Origin: Amycolatopsis dendrobii
Lineage (GTDB): Bacteria; Actinomycetota; Actinomycetes; Mycobacteriales; Pseudonocardiaceae
Length of the DNA stretch: 64,000 nucleotides
Assembly: GCF_014145675.1 (NCBI RefSeq)
Contig: NZ_JACGZW010000002.1
Span: 372,001-436,000, forward strand
Direction of reading: 5' to 3'
Part shown: positions 7,811 through 16,643 of the stretch, one piece after another
Numbering within the stretch: the stretch's first letter is position 1
Layout: each line of letters starts with the position of its first letter
The notes under the pieces: model-generated
The model's database searches: none
What the model saw: only the letters and a program-made list of their open reading frames with translations
Told to the model about the DNA's origin: nothing
Program-made: the position numbers and the translations under genes

Positions 7811-8704
7811 GTGACGAATCTTGCGATGAACACGGAAAGACCCGTCGCGGCGGAAACGTGCGACGAGGCGGTCGCGGCCGCTCGGGCGGCTGCCGCCGCC
7901 TCGGGGGTCGAAGTCCGGGAAATCACCGAGATCGCGGAAATGACAGCGGTCGGAGTGCTGTTCGAGACGATCTGGCGGTCCGCGCCGGGAACCCGGCCGG
8001 TGACCACGGAACTGCTGCGCGCGCTGTCGTCGGCGGGGAATTACGTGGCAGGCGCGTTCGCCGACGGAGAAATGCTCGGCGCGTGTGTCGGCTTTTTCGG
8101 AAATCCCGGAAAAGGCAGTCTGCACAGTCACATCGCCGGAGTCGCGAAGGCCGGTGCGGGCCGCGGAATCGGATACGCGCTGAAATTGCATCAGCGCGGC
8201 TGGGCGCTGGCGCAGGACGTCTCGACGATCAAATGGACCTTCGACCCGCTGGTGCGCCGCAACGGGTATTTCAACCTCGGCAAACTCGGCGCGCTCCCGG
8301 TGCGTTATCTGCGGGACTTCTACGGGCCGATGACGGACGGCATCAACGGTTCGGGCGACACCGACCGGCTGATGGTGTCCTGGGAACTGGCCAGTCCGAC
8401 AGTCCGGACCGCCGCGTTCGGCGAACCGATCCGCACGGACGCGAAGGCGTTGCTCGACCAAGGCGCGGCGGTGGCCCTCGAAGTCGCCGCGGACGGCGGT
8501 CCGGCAGTCAGGTCAGCCGACGCTCCGGTGGTGCTCGTCTCGGTACCGCCGGACATCGAAGGCTTGCGCACCACCGATCCCGGCAAGGCGGACGCGTGGC
8601 GGGCCGCGCTGCGCGAATCGCTCGGCGGCCTGATGGCCGCGGGCGGCCGGGTGACCGGCTTCGATCGAGCCGGCTTCTACGTGATCTCCAAGGAGGAGCA
8701 GTGA
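7811..8704 (+). CDS. GNAT-superfamily acyltransferase (racemase partner)
   Basis: A 297-residue protein if started at GTG 7811, which has AAAGGA 8 bp upstream. A GTG at 7775 overlapping the M20 stop is the alternative (309 residues). The core reads VGVLFETIW, GNYVAGAFADGEMLGACVGFF, HSHIAGVAKAGAGRGIGYALK (acyl-CoA loop) and WTFDPLVRRNGYFNL. This matches the predicted acetyltransferase group often encoded next to N-succinylamino-acid racemase. In Geobacillus, from memory, the equivalent enzyme succinylates D-amino acids, so here it would supply the N-acyl substrate. Its stop overlaps the racemase start (GTGA). Confidence 0.85.
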   Translation: MTNLAMNTERPVAAETCDEAVAAARAAAAASGVEVREITEIAEMTAVGVLFETIWRSAPGTRPVTTELLRALSSAGNYVAGAFADGEMLGACVGFFGNPGKGSLHSHIAGVAKAGAGRGIGYALKLHQRGWALAQDVSTIKWTFDPLVRRNGYFNLGKLGALPVRYLRDFYGPMTDGINGSGDTDRLMVSWELASPTVRTAAFGEPIRTDAKALLDQGAAVALEVAADGGPAVRSADAPVVLVSVPPDIEGLRTTDPGKADAWRAALRESLGGLMAAGGRVTGFDRAGFYVISKEEQ

Positions 8705-9807
8705 AACTCAGCGGTGTGGAACTGCGCCGGGTGCAGATGCCGCTCGTCGCCCCGTTCCGGACTTCGTTCGGCACCCAGTCCGTCCGGGACCTGTTGCTGC
8801 TGCGCGCGGTCACGCCGGCCGGCGAAGGCTGGGGAGAATGCGTGACGATGCCCGGTCCGGTGTACTCCTCGGAGTACAACGACGGCGCCGAGCACGTGCT
8901 GCGGCACCACCTGATCCCGGCGCTGCTGGCGGCCGGCGAGATCACCGCGGCGAAGGTGACGCCGCTGCTGGCCAAGTTCAAGGGCCACCGGATGGCCAAG
9001 GGCGCGCTGGAGATGGCGGTTCTCGACGCCGAACTCCGCGCGCACGAGCGGTCGTTCGCCGCCGAACTCGGGTCGGTGCGCGATTCCGTACCGTGCGGCG
9101 TTTCGGTCGGGATCATGGACACCATTCCGCAACTGCTCGACGTCGTCGGCGGATACATCGACGCGGGTTACGTGCGGATCAAGCTGAAGATCGAACCCGG
9201 CTGGGACGTCGAGCCGGTGCGCGCGGTCCGCGAACGCTTCGGCGACGACGTGCTGCTGCAGGTCGACGCGAACACCGCCTACACCCTCGGCGACGCGCCG
9301 CAGCTGGCCCGGCTCGACCCGTTCGGGCTGCTGCTGATCGAGCAGCCGCTGGAAGAGGAGGACGTGCTCGGCCACGCCGAACTGGCCCGCCGGATCCAGA
9401 CACCGATCTGCCTCGACGAGTCGATCGTGTCGGCGCGCGCGGCGGCGGACGCCATCAAGCTGGGCGCGGTGCAGATCGTGAACATCAAACCGGGCCGCGT
9501 CGGCGGTTACCTGGAAGCGCGGCGGGTGCACGACGTGTGCGCGGCGCACGGGATTCCGGTGTGGTGCGGCGGGATGATCGAGACCGGCCTCGGCCGGGCG
9601 GCGAACGTCGCGCTGGCCTCGCTGCCGAACTTCACCCTGCCCGGCGACACCTCGGCGTCGGACCGGTTCTACAAAACCGACATCACCGAGCCGTTCGTGC
9701 TCTCCGACGGGCACCTGCCGGTGCCGACCGGACCGGGCCTCGGCGTGGCGCCGATTCCGGAGCTGCTCGACGAGGTGACCACGGCAAAGGTGTGGATCGG
9801 TTCGTAG
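8701..9807 (+). CDS. N-acylamino-acid (N-succinylamino-acid) racemase / OSBS-like
   Basis: A 368-residue muconate-lactonising-type enolase-superfamily enzyme. The catalytic lysines are Lys161/Lys163 (RIKLKIEPGWD) and Lys263 (NIKPGRVGGY); Mg2+ ligands are Asp189 (QVDANTAY), Glu214 (LIEQPLE) and Asp239 (CLDES). The whole sequence looks, from memory, nearly identical to the Amycolatopsis racemase used as the family type, which interconverts N-acyl-D- and L-amino acids and also has o-succinylbenzoate synthase activity. No menaquinone genes adjoin, whereas an acyltransferase and M20 deacylase do, so racemisation is the likely job. The stop codon lies inside a perfect hairpin. Confidence 0.96.
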   Translation: MKLSGVELRRVQMPLVAPFRTSFGTQSVRDLLLLRAVTPAGEGWGECVTMPGPVYSSEYNDGAEHVLRHHLIPALLAAGEITAAKVTPLLAKFKGHRMAKGALEMAVLDAELRAHERSFAAELGSVRDSVPCGVSVGIMDTIPQLLDVVGGYIDAGYVRIKLKIEPGWDVEPVRAVRERFGDDVLLQVDANTAYTLGDAPQLARLDPFGLLLIEQPLEEEDVLGHAELARRIQTPICLDESIVSARAAADAIKLGAVQIVNIKPGRVGGYLEARRVHDVCAAHGIPVWCGGMIETGLGRAANVALASLPNFTLPGDTSASDRFYKTDITEPFVLSDGHLPVPTGPGLGVAPIPELLDEVTTAKVWIGS

Positions 9808-9881
9808 CCAGCTACGAATTCCGGAGGTAGATTTGGTCGGATCGGACCAGCCGGTCCGCCCGCGGCCGGATCTACCTTCGG
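9801..9881 (+). promoter_or_regulatory. Dense inverted repeats between the racemase and pucR-type genes
   Basis: Three structures are packed in 80 bp. TTCGTAGC-CA-GCTACGAA (9801-9818) is a perfect hairpin containing the racemase TAG. CGGACC-AGCC-GGTCCG (9843-9858) is a perfect dyad inside a larger TGGTC...GACCA dyad. CCGGAGGTAGAT (9821-9832) pairs with ATCTACCTTCGG (9870-9881) with one mismatch and encloses the second structure. The first suits a terminator or attenuator, the others an operator for the regulator encoded next. Confidence 0.55.
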
Positions 9882-9884
9882 GGG

Positions 9885-11540
9885 GTGCTGACACCGGTGC
9901 CGAGCAAGCCGCACACGAGTCTGGGACGCGTCCTCGAAGCTCTCGGGGACGTGCTCCTCGAACCGGTCGCCGTCGGCCGCGACACGCGACGGCAGCTCGG
10001 CGGGGTGGTGATTCACGACCCGCACGACGACGCGGAATTCCCGGCACAGGCGGTGGTCCTCGGCGTCGGGGTCCGCGAATCCGACGAGATCGTGCAGCTG
10101 GTGCACGCCGTCGCCGCGCGCGGGGCGACCGCGCTGGTCGTGCGGTCGCCGGTCGCGGCGTCGACGGAACTCGTGCGGGCGGCCACTTCCTCCGGCGTCG
10201 CGCTGCTCGGGCTCGCCAGCGGCGCGTCATGGGCGCAGCTGGCCGCGATGCTCCGGACGCTGCTCGCCGAGGGCGACGTCGGCGACGTTTCCCCGCAGAC
10301 GCTCGGCGGAATGCCGTCCGGCGATCTTTTCGCGCTCGCCAACGCCATCGCCGCCTTGCTCGACGCGCCGGTCACCATCGAGGACCGCAACTCGCGCGTG
10401 CTCGCGTTCTCCGGCCGTCAGGACGAGGCCGACCCCTCGCGCGTCGAGACGATTCTCGGCCGTCAGGTGCCCGAACGGTTCACGCGCGAGCTGGAGAAAG
10501 ACGGCGTTTTCGAGCGGCTCTACCGCGACCAGGGCCCGGTTTACGTCTATCCGGGAGACGGCTACGACAAGAAGATCGTCATGATTCGTGCCGCGCTCGC
10601 GGTCCGGGCCGGTGACGAAGTCCTCGGGTCGATTTGGGCCGCTGTCGACAAAGAGCTCAGCGAAGAACGTACCGCGGCGTTGATCGACGCGTCGAAAATT
10701 GTTGCGCTGCATATGCTTCGGCTCCGCGCGGGTGCCGACGTCGAACGGCGGTTGCGAGCTGATCTGGTCAGCACCGCGCTCGAAGGCGGCTCCGGCGCGC
10801 AGGAAGCCATCGCGCGGCTCGGGTTGCTGGGACAGCCCACGATCGTGCTCGCCATGGGCTTGCTCGAGGTGCCCGACGACGACCTCCGGTTGGTCACCGA
10901 ACGCCAGCGGGTCGCCGACGCGTTCGCCATGCACCTCAGCGCCGTTCAGCCCCGATCGGCGGTAGCGCTGGTGGGCGACGTAGCGTACGGCATCGTCCCG
11001 ATGCCCGGGAACCACGGCGATTGCCGCGAACGCTCGGTGCGGGTCGCGTCGACCTTCCTGGAGCGCACCGGCCGCCGAGTCGCCGCGGCGATCGGCATCG
11101 GCCCCTTGGCGCTCGACGGATCCGGCCTGCGCGCGTCTCGCGACGGGGCCGACCGGGCGTTGCGCGTGTTGCTCACCAACGGCGGCTCGAAACGGGTGAT
11201 CACCGCCGAGGACGCGCACATCGAGGCGCTGATGCTGGAACTGGCCGACCTTTCCGCGGCGCGCGGCGACGTGGCGACCGGGCCGATCGCGCGGCTGCTG
11301 GAGTACGACACCAAACATCAGTCCCAGCTGGTGCACACGCTGCGGTGCTGGCTCGATTCGTTCGGGGACATCAGCGCGGCTTCGGCGGCGGCGTACGTGC
11401 ATCCGAGCACGTTCCGGTACCGGTTGCGCCGGCTGGCCGAGGTCGGCGGGATCGATCTCGACGATCCGGGTGACCGGTTCGCGGCGATGGTGCAGTTGCA
11501 CTTGCTGCCGCGGGTGGAGAGGGCCGAGGAGACGTCGTGA
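9885..11540 (+). CDS. PucR / CdaR-type transcriptional regulator
   Basis: A 551-residue protein, GTG start. The first ~120 residues form the PucR-type effector domain (RVLEALGDVLLEPV, GVVIHDPHDD, VLGVGV, ARGATALVVRSP). A middle GAF-like part follows (FALANAIAALLDAPVTIEDR). The C-terminus is the PucR helix-turn-helix: LLEYDTKHQSQLVHTLRCWL, then DISAASAAAYVHPSTFRYRL and RRLAEVGGIDLDDPGDRFA. Such regulators sense nitrogen-rich or amino-acid metabolites and usually activate neighbouring catabolic genes. Its place in the middle of the D-amino-acid block makes it the best local regulator. The start is unsure because no strong ribosome site is seen. It ends inside palindrome copy 2. Confidence 0.9.
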   Translation: MLTPVPSKPHTSLGRVLEALGDVLLEPVAVGRDTRRQLGGVVIHDPHDDAEFPAQAVVLGVGVRESDEIVQLVHAVAARGATALVVRSPVAASTELVRAATSSGVALLGLASGASWAQLAAMLRTLLAEGDVGDVSPQTLGGMPSGDLFALANAIAALLDAPVTIEDRNSRVLAFSGRQDEADPSRVETILGRQVPERFTRELEKDGVFERLYRDQGPVYVYPGDGYDKKIVMIRAALAVRAGDEVLGSIWAAVDKELSEERTAALIDASKIVALHMLRLRAGADVERRLRADLVSTALEGGSGAQEAIARLGLLGQPTIVLAMGLLEVPDDDLRLVTERQRVADAFAMHLSAVQPRSAVALVGDVAYGIVPMPGNHGDCRERSVRVASTFLERTGRRVAAAIGIGPLALDGSGLRASRDGADRALRVLLTNGGSKRVITAEDAHIEALMLELADLSAARGDVATGPIARLLEYDTKHQSQLVHTLRCWLDSFGDISAASAAAYVHPSTFRYRLRRLAEVGGIDLDDPGDRFAAMVQLHLLPRVERAEETS

Positions 11541-11577
11541 GTGGCAATGCCGGTTCTAACCGGCATAAACACTCACG
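11536..11577 (+). terminator. 42-bp two-tier palindrome, copy 2
   Basis: Outer arms CGTGAGTG / CACTCACG and inner stem ATGCCGGTT-CT-AACCGGCAT. The TGA of the regulator (11538-11540) is in the left arm. Here it lies between two same-strand genes, 180 bp before the next start, so it probably ends the first transcript. Confidence 0.78.
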
Positions 11578-11757
11578 AGAACCCCGCCCAGCTCCACCAA
11601 CAGGAAACCTCTCCGCAACCTTCCTGCTATCGCACCAACCCGCTCCCGTCCGACCTCCCGCACAATGAGAACCCGGCAGGCCGGAACAGCGAGGTTCCCT
11701 TTCACCCCAGCCACTCCCTGCCTGCTGCCGGAGAAGTCCACAGTAGACAGGAGCGTC

Positions 11758-12645
11758 ATGGCCACCGCATCCGAAACGATCGCCCGCCGCGCCAAGGAGG
11801 TCGGCGTCGAGGTCCGGCTGCACGCCGCCGAGGTCGACGGCACCCGCAGTCTCGGCATCGGGGAGGATGTCCCGGTCGTTCCCGCGTCGGTGTTCAAGGT
11901 TCCGATCGCGCTGGAACTCGCCTGTCAGGCCACCGAAGGAAAGCTCGATCTCGGTACCCGGATCACCGTCCAGCCAGGGCATCCGACGCCGAGCCCGTAC
12001 GGCCTCGCCACCTTCCGGCACGAAGTCTCGATGTCCTGGCACGATTTGGCGATCCTGATGATCGGAATCAGTGACAACGTCGCCACCGACCTCATTCTCG
12101 CCGAGGTCGGCAAAGACGCGGTGAATAGCACGTTGCGGCGACTCGGATTCACGCACACCGTCGTGCCGCAGGACTGCGGTGAACTGCTCGCCACTATCGG
12201 CGAGGATCTCGGAGTTTCTTACGAGGACGACGAACGGGCGCTCGCCGAACTGACCTACGAACAGGTTTCCGGGTTGCGCGCGTTGCAACCGGAGAAATCC
12301 TGCAGCACCACCGCCGCCGAAATGACCCGCCTGCTGGGACTGGTCTGGCGCGACGAGGCGGCCGCCCCGGAGGCGTGCGCGGACGTCCGGCGCTGGATGG
12401 AACTGCAGGTCTGGCCGCACCGGCTGCGTTCCGGGTTCCCGGACGATCGCATCCGCACCAGCGGCAAAACCGGCACGTTGCCCGCCGTGCGCAACGAGGT
12501 CGGCGTGGTCGAGTACCCGGACGGCGGCCGGTACGCGGTCGCCGTGTTCACCCGCGCCGAGGATTCCCGGTCGAGGGTGCCCGAGCGCGACGCGTTCATC
12601 GGTTTCGCCGCGGCGACGGCAGTGGAGTCCCTGCGCGCGGCTTGA
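11758..12645 (+). CDS. Leaderless class A beta-lactamase-fold serine hydrolase (first copy)
   Basis: A 295-residue protein. ATG 11758 has CAGGAG about 6 bp upstream. The penicillin-recognising triad is complete: SVFK (Ser44, Lys47), SDN (Ser105-Asn107) and SGKTGTLP near the C-terminus. I do not see the E-x-x-L-N omega-loop motif that lets true class A enzymes deacylate, and there is no signal peptide, so a secreted penicillinase is unlikely. A cytoplasmic D-amino-acid amidase, esterase or peptidase is more likely given the racemase and peptide importer around it. It is a paralogue of the protein at 14147 (shared SVFK-P-ALA, QIWPHRL/QVWPHRL, KTGTLP-RNE-GVV). Confidence 0.88.
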   Translation: MATASETIARRAKEVGVEVRLHAAEVDGTRSLGIGEDVPVVPASVFKVPIALELACQATEGKLDLGTRITVQPGHPTPSPYGLATFRHEVSMSWHDLAILMIGISDNVATDLILAEVGKDAVNSTLRRLGFTHTVVPQDCGELLATIGEDLGVSYEDDERALAELTYEQVSGLRALQPEKSCSTTAAEMTRLLGLVWRDEAAAPEACADVRRWMELQVWPHRLRSGFPDDRIRTSGKTGTLPAVRNEVGVVEYPDGGRYAVAVFTRAEDSRSRVPERDAFIGFAAATAVESLRAA

Positions 12646-12698
12646 TTCGTCGGAGCGGAGGAACTTTCCCCTCGCTCTCCTCGGTCCGGACGAACAAG
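12641..12698 (+). promoter_or_regulatory. Imperfect long inverted repeat between serine-hydrolase genes
   Basis: CTTGATTCGTC (12641-12651, holding the TGA stop) pairs with GACGAACAAG (12689-12698) with one bulged base; GC-rich sides pair partly further in. The TTCGTCCG half resembles the palindrome at 5077-5094, so this may be a second site for the same regulator, or simply a terminator. Confidence 0.4.
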
Positions 12699-12764
12699 TG
12701 ACGTCCGCCACCGACCTAGCATTTCCGAAACGCCGGTCCACCATCCCCCGGACAGAAGGTGCAC

Positions 12765-14150
12765 ATGTCGAAAATTTCCGAGATCGAGACCTGGCTTCAG
12801 GAGAACTTCGCCGCTCTGCTGGCCGAGCATCAGGTCCCCGGAGCCGCGATCGCGGTGCTCGCCGACGGTGAGGTGATCGACCACGCGGCGGGCATCCTGA
12901 ACAAGGGCACCGGCGTGGAGTCCACTGTGGACTCGGTGTTCCAGATCGGCTCGATCACCAAGGTGTGGACGACCACGCTGGCGATGCAGCTCGTCGACGA
13001 GGGCAAGCTGGACCTCGACCGGCCGGTGCGCGACTACCTTCCCGAGTTCGTGCTCGGCGACGACGAGGCCGCGGCGGCGATCACCGTCCGTCAGCTGACC
13101 TGTCACACCGCCGGTTTCGAAGGGGACATTTTCACCGACACCGGGGTCGGTGACGACGCGGTGGAGAAGTTCGTCGCGACGCTGTCCGACGTGCCCCAGC
13201 TCTTCCCGCCGGGCGAGCGGTTCTCCTACAACAACGCCGGCTACTGCGTGCTCGGCCGCGTCATCGAGGTGCTGCGCGGCAAGTGCTGGGACGACTGCGT
13301 GCGCGAGCACCTCTTCGCTCCGCTCGGCCTGACCCACGCGGCGTCCGGCCCGTACGACGCGATCCGCTGCCGGGCCGCGATCGGCCACGTCTCCCCGAAG
13401 CCGGGCGACGACCCGGTGCCCGCGCCGATCTGGGCGCTCACCCGCTCGAACTCGCCCGCCGGGTCGACGCTCGCGATGCGCCCGCGCGACCTGCTGACGT
13501 TCGTCCGGATGCACCTGAACGACGGCAAGGCCGACGACGGCACCCAGGTGCTGCTGCCGGAGTCGCTGCTCGCGATGCGCGAACCGCAGGTCGACGTGCC
13601 TGACCTCGGCATGGCCGAGCACTGGGGGCTCGGCTGGATGCTCTTCGACTGGGACGGCGGCAAGGTGATCGGCCACGACGGCGGCACCATCGGCCAGTCG
13701 GCCTTCCTGCGCGTGGTTCCGGAGAAGGGCGTCGCGGTCGCGCTGCTGACCAACGGCGGTCAGCCGATGCACGTCTACCAGGAGATTTTCACGAAGCTGC
13801 TGGACGAACTCGCGGGCGTCACCGTTCCGGCGCGGCCCGAGCCGAATTCCGCCGCCGCTCCGGCCGACTTTTCCCGGTACGTGGGCGAGTACTCGTCGAT
13901 GGTCGCCGACACCGTCGTCACCGAGGAAGACGGCAAGCTCTGGATGGAACGCACTCCGAAGGGAATCTTCGCCGAGATCGGCGCACCCTCGGGGAAAGAA
14001 GAACTGCTGCCGAGTCAGGGTGACACGTTCGTCGCGAAAACCGCGCAGTTGCCCGGTGTCTACATGGCACACGCGTTCGTCGGCGACGACGGCAACGGCC
14101 ACGCGCAGTTCCTCCACACCGGGCGTGCGGACCGACGGGTCTCCCAGTGA
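12765..14150 (+). CDS. Class C beta-lactamase-family serine hydrolase (D-peptidase/esterase-like)
   Basis: A 461-residue protein. ATG 12765 follows AGAAGG. Motifs are GSITKVW (S-x-x-K nucleophile and base), FSYNNAGY (Y-x-N) and GHDGGTIGQS (H-x-G in place of K-T-G), the set found in D-aminopeptidases, DD-peptidases, esterases and class C lactamases. A C-terminal lipocalin-like extension spans about residues 365-455 (FSRYVGEYSSMV, LHTGRADR). No signal peptide. Residues ~45-330 are closely paralogous to the C-terminal half of the fusion protein at 20600 (shared DGDIFTDTG/EGDIFTDTG, SYNN/SYCN, GHDG-TIGQSAFLR). Coupled to the next gene by GTGA overlap. Confidence 0.9.
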   Translation: MSKISEIETWLQENFAALLAEHQVPGAAIAVLADGEVIDHAAGILNKGTGVESTVDSVFQIGSITKVWTTTLAMQLVDEGKLDLDRPVRDYLPEFVLGDDEAAAAITVRQLTCHTAGFEGDIFTDTGVGDDAVEKFVATLSDVPQLFPPGERFSYNNAGYCVLGRVIEVLRGKCWDDCVREHLFAPLGLTHAASGPYDAIRCRAAIGHVSPKPGDDPVPAPIWALTRSNSPAGSTLAMRPRDLLTFVRMHLNDGKADDGTQVLLPESLLAMREPQVDVPDLGMAEHWGLGWMLFDWDGGKVIGHDGGTIGQSAFLRVVPEKGVAVALLTNGGQPMHVYQEIFTKLLDELAGVTVPARPEPNSAAAPADFSRYVGEYSSMVADTVVTEEDGKLWMERTPKGIFAEIGAPSGKEELLPSQGDTFVAKTAQLPGVYMAHAFVGDDGNGHAQFLHTGRADRRVSQ

Positions 14151-15040
14151 GCGGGATCCGCGAACGAATCGAGGCCGTCTTCGCCGACGCTTACGCGGAC
14201 GGGTTCCTGCACGCCCGGGAGATCGGCGTGCCGGGCCCCGCGGTGTCAGTCGGCGGAGACGACCCGGTCGTCCTCGCCTCGGTGTTCAAGATCCCGGTGG
14301 CGCTCGCCTATGCCCGCGAGGTCGCCGCCGGACGGCTGGACGACACCGAACGGACGAAGGTGACCGCGCGGTACCGGATCGGCGGCATCGGCACCGCGGG
14401 CTGCGCCGACGACGTCGAGATGAGCTGGCGCGACCTCGCGCACTTCATGCTCACGATGAGCGACAACGCCGCGACCGACGTCCTCTACCACCGGCTCGGC
14501 CAGGAAACGGTGGACCGGGTGCTGGCCGATCTCGGGCTCGCCCGCACCCGGCTGATCGGCTGCTGCGAGGACCTGTTCGCGTCCGTCGTCGCGGATCTCG
14601 GCGGCACCCCGGATTCGGATCTCGAGGCACTGTTCGGCGAAGCGACGCCGGAACAGATGGACAAGCTGTCGGTCCGGGATCCGGAACGCACCACGTCGTC
14701 CACGCCGCGCGAGATCACCGAATTGCTCGACGCGATCTGGACCGACCGCGCGGGCGAACCGCAAGCGTGCGAACGGGTCCGCACGATCATGGCGCAGCAG
14801 ATCTGGCCGCACCGGCTGTCGTCGGGTTTCCCGTCCGGCGTGCGGGTCGCGGCGAAAACCGGGACGCTGCCCGGAATCCGCAACGAAGCAGGCGTGGTGA
14901 CCTTGGGGGACGGCCGCCGGTTCGCGGTCGCGGTGTTCACTCGCGCGCATTCTCTCGAAGACCGCCTTCCCGCGGTCGACGCGTCCATCGGCGCCGCCGC
15001 CCGGCTGGCGATCGACCACCTCCAGAGCGTGACCCCGTAG
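14147..15040 (+). CDS. Leaderless class A beta-lactamase-fold serine hydrolase (second copy)
   Basis: A 297-residue protein, GTG start overlapping the previous stop. Motifs SVFK, SDN (TMSDNAATD) and AKTGTLPG are all present. As in the copy at 11758, no obvious E-x-x-L-N omega-loop signature is seen and there is no export signal. Two divergent copies of the same unusual leaderless enzyme flanking a class C-type enzyme suggest different substrate ranges for imported D-peptides or amides. True beta-lactam resistance is less likely. The peptide-binding protein gene follows after 10 bp. Confidence 0.87.
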   Translation: MSGIRERIEAVFADAYADGFLHAREIGVPGPAVSVGGDDPVVLASVFKIPVALAYAREVAAGRLDDTERTKVTARYRIGGIGTAGCADDVEMSWRDLAHFMLTMSDNAATDVLYHRLGQETVDRVLADLGLARTRLIGCCEDLFASVVADLGGTPDSDLEALFGEATPEQMDKLSVRDPERTTSSTPREITELLDAIWTDRAGEPQACERVRTIMAQQIWPHRLSSGFPSGVRVAAKTGTLPGIRNEAGVVTLGDGRRFAVAVFTRAHSLEDRLPAVDASIGAAARLAIDHLQSVTP

Positions 15041-15050
15041 GAGAAATCCC

Positions 15051-16643
15051 ATGAAAACTGCCCGGCTCACCGCCGCGATGGCGGGCGTGGTGGCCTTGAC
15101 CGTGAGCGCGTGCGGGGGATCAGCGCAATCCGGGACGGACCGGACTGCGAACCAGAAACTGGTCGACGGCAAGACTTTCACCTATGCCATCCCGACCGAT
15201 CCGGGAACGCTCGACCCGGCGATCACCGTGCTGTCGGTCGCCCGCAACCTCGACCAGTTCCTCTACGACGCCCTGATCAACCTCGACGCGAAGGGCCAGC
15301 CGGAAGCGGCGCTCGCGGAGAAGTGGGAAGCCACTACGACCACCGCGTCCTTCACCCTGCGCAAGGGCGTCACCTGCTCCGACGGCAGCCCGCTCACCGC
15401 GGCCGACGTCGCGGCGAACATCAACTTCATCGGCGATCCGGCGAACAAGTCCCCGCTCGCCGGCGTCACGGTGTCGCCCGGCACGAAGGCGGTCGCCAAC
15501 GCGGACAAGGTGACGATCACCAGCGGGGCGCCGGACGCGTTCCTGCTCCGCAACATCGCCGGCCTGCCGATCGTCTGCGCCAAGGGGCTGGCCGACCGGA
15601 AGACGCTCGCCAAGGGCGAAAACGGCACCGGCATGTTCACCATGACCGAGATCGTGCCGAACGACCACTACACGCTGACCCGGCGCAAGGACTACACGTG
15701 GGGGCCCGGCCAGTTCGACCCGAAGCAGCAGGGATTGCCGGACAAGGTCAACATCCGGGTCATCCCGAACATGACCACGATGTCGAACCTGCTGCTGTCC
15801 GGCGAGGTCAACGCCGGCTCGGTGATCGGGCAGGACCAGCAGCGGCTGAAGGCGCAGCGGCTGTACCACGCCGACATCGTCTCCCCGTTCGGCGAGCTGT
15901 TCTTCAACCAGGCGCCCGGCCGGTTCGGCGCGGACCAGGCGATGCGCCGCGCGCTGACCCAGGCGATCGACCTGCCGCAGGTCGCGAAGGTGCTGACCCG
16001 CGACGGCAGCGCGCCGGTCAAGGGCATGGTCACCATCGAACCGCGGCCGTGCGAGGGCGATTCGGTCACCGGGAAGATCCCTGGCTTCGACGTCGCCGCG
16101 GCCAAGGCGGCGTTCGACGCGGCGGGCTGGAAACCGGGACCGGACGGCATCCGCGTGAAGGACGGGAAGCGGCTCGCGCTGACCGCGATCTACGGCACGC
16201 AGGCCGGTCCGACGATGCCCCCGGGCGCGGAGCTGATGCAGCAGGGCTGGAAGAGCGTCGGCGTCGACGTCAAGCTGAAGGGAGTCGACAGCCCGGGTCT
16301 CAGCCAGTTGCTGTTCGCCACCGGCGAGTGGGACATCTCGATGGCTCCGCTCGGCCTCACGCTGCCCAGCCAGCTGGTGCCGTTCGTGTCCGGCGGACAG
16401 CCGCCGCAGGGCACGAACTTCGCGCACATCAAGAACCCGCAGTACGACGCGCTGGTCGCCAAGGCGGCCACGCAGGCCGGGCAGGCGGGCTGCGCGGACT
16501 GGATGGCCGCGGAATCGGCGCTGTTCGAGAAGCAGGACGTCGTGCAGTTCGCCAACTCGGTCATCCCGACCTACGGCAGCAACGCGAAGTTCGAGATCGT
16601 CAACGGCTACATCAAGCCGACCACGATCCGGATGTACGCCTGA
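15051..16643 (+). CDS. ABC transporter substrate-binding lipoprotein, family 5 (peptide type)
   Basis: A 530-residue lipoprotein with TAGGAGAAATCCC before ATG 15051. The signal peptide ends in LTVSAC with the lipid-modified Cys21. The mature part is a DppA/OppA-like protein: DPGTLDPAITVLSVARNLDQ, then LYDALINLDAKGQPEAALAE, KGVTCSDGSPLTAADV, and QAIDLPQVAKVL. It captures a peptide, nickel or similar ligand outside the membrane for the permeases that follow. In a cluster of D-residue enzymes, the expected cargo is D-amino-acid-containing peptides. Its TGA overlaps the next ATG. Confidence 0.93.
   Translation: MKTARLTAAMAGVVALTVSACGGSAQSGTDRTANQKLVDGKTFTYAIPTDPGTLDPAITVLSVARNLDQFLYDALINLDAKGQPEAALAEKWEATTTTASFTLRKGVTCSDGSPLTAADVAANINFIGDPANKSPLAGVTVSPGTKAVANADKVTITSGAPDAFLLRNIAGLPIVCAKGLADRKTLAKGENGTGMFTMTEIVPNDHYTLTRRKDYTWGPGQFDPKQQGLPDKVNIRVIPNMTTMSNLLLSGEVNAGSVIGQDQQRLKAQRLYHADIVSPFGELFFNQAPGRFGADQAMRRALTQAIDLPQVAKVLTRDGSAPVKGMVTIEPRPCEGDSVTGKIPGFDVAAAKAAFDAAGWKPGPDGIRVKDGKRLALTAIYGTQAGPTMPPGAELMQQGWKSVGVDVKLKGVDSPGLSQLLFATGEWDISMAPLGLTLPSQLVPFVSGGQPPQGTNFAHIKNPQYDALVAKAATQAGQAGCADWMAAESALFEKQDVVQFANSVIPTYGSNAKFEIVNGYIKPTTIRMYA

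Noticed and set aside
11541..11600. Recurring short peptides such as MPVLTGINTH, MLRPVLTGNATH and MPVRTGINAH at several gene ends
   Set aside because: They are translations of the 42-bp palindrome (copies at 4581, 11536 and 32607) and of its reverse strand. The similarity comes from the DNA repeat, not from a protein family.
11758..15040. Beta-lactam resistance genes
   Set aside because: Fold motifs are present, but there is no export signal or visible omega-loop glutamate motif, and the context is amino-acid/peptide metabolism.
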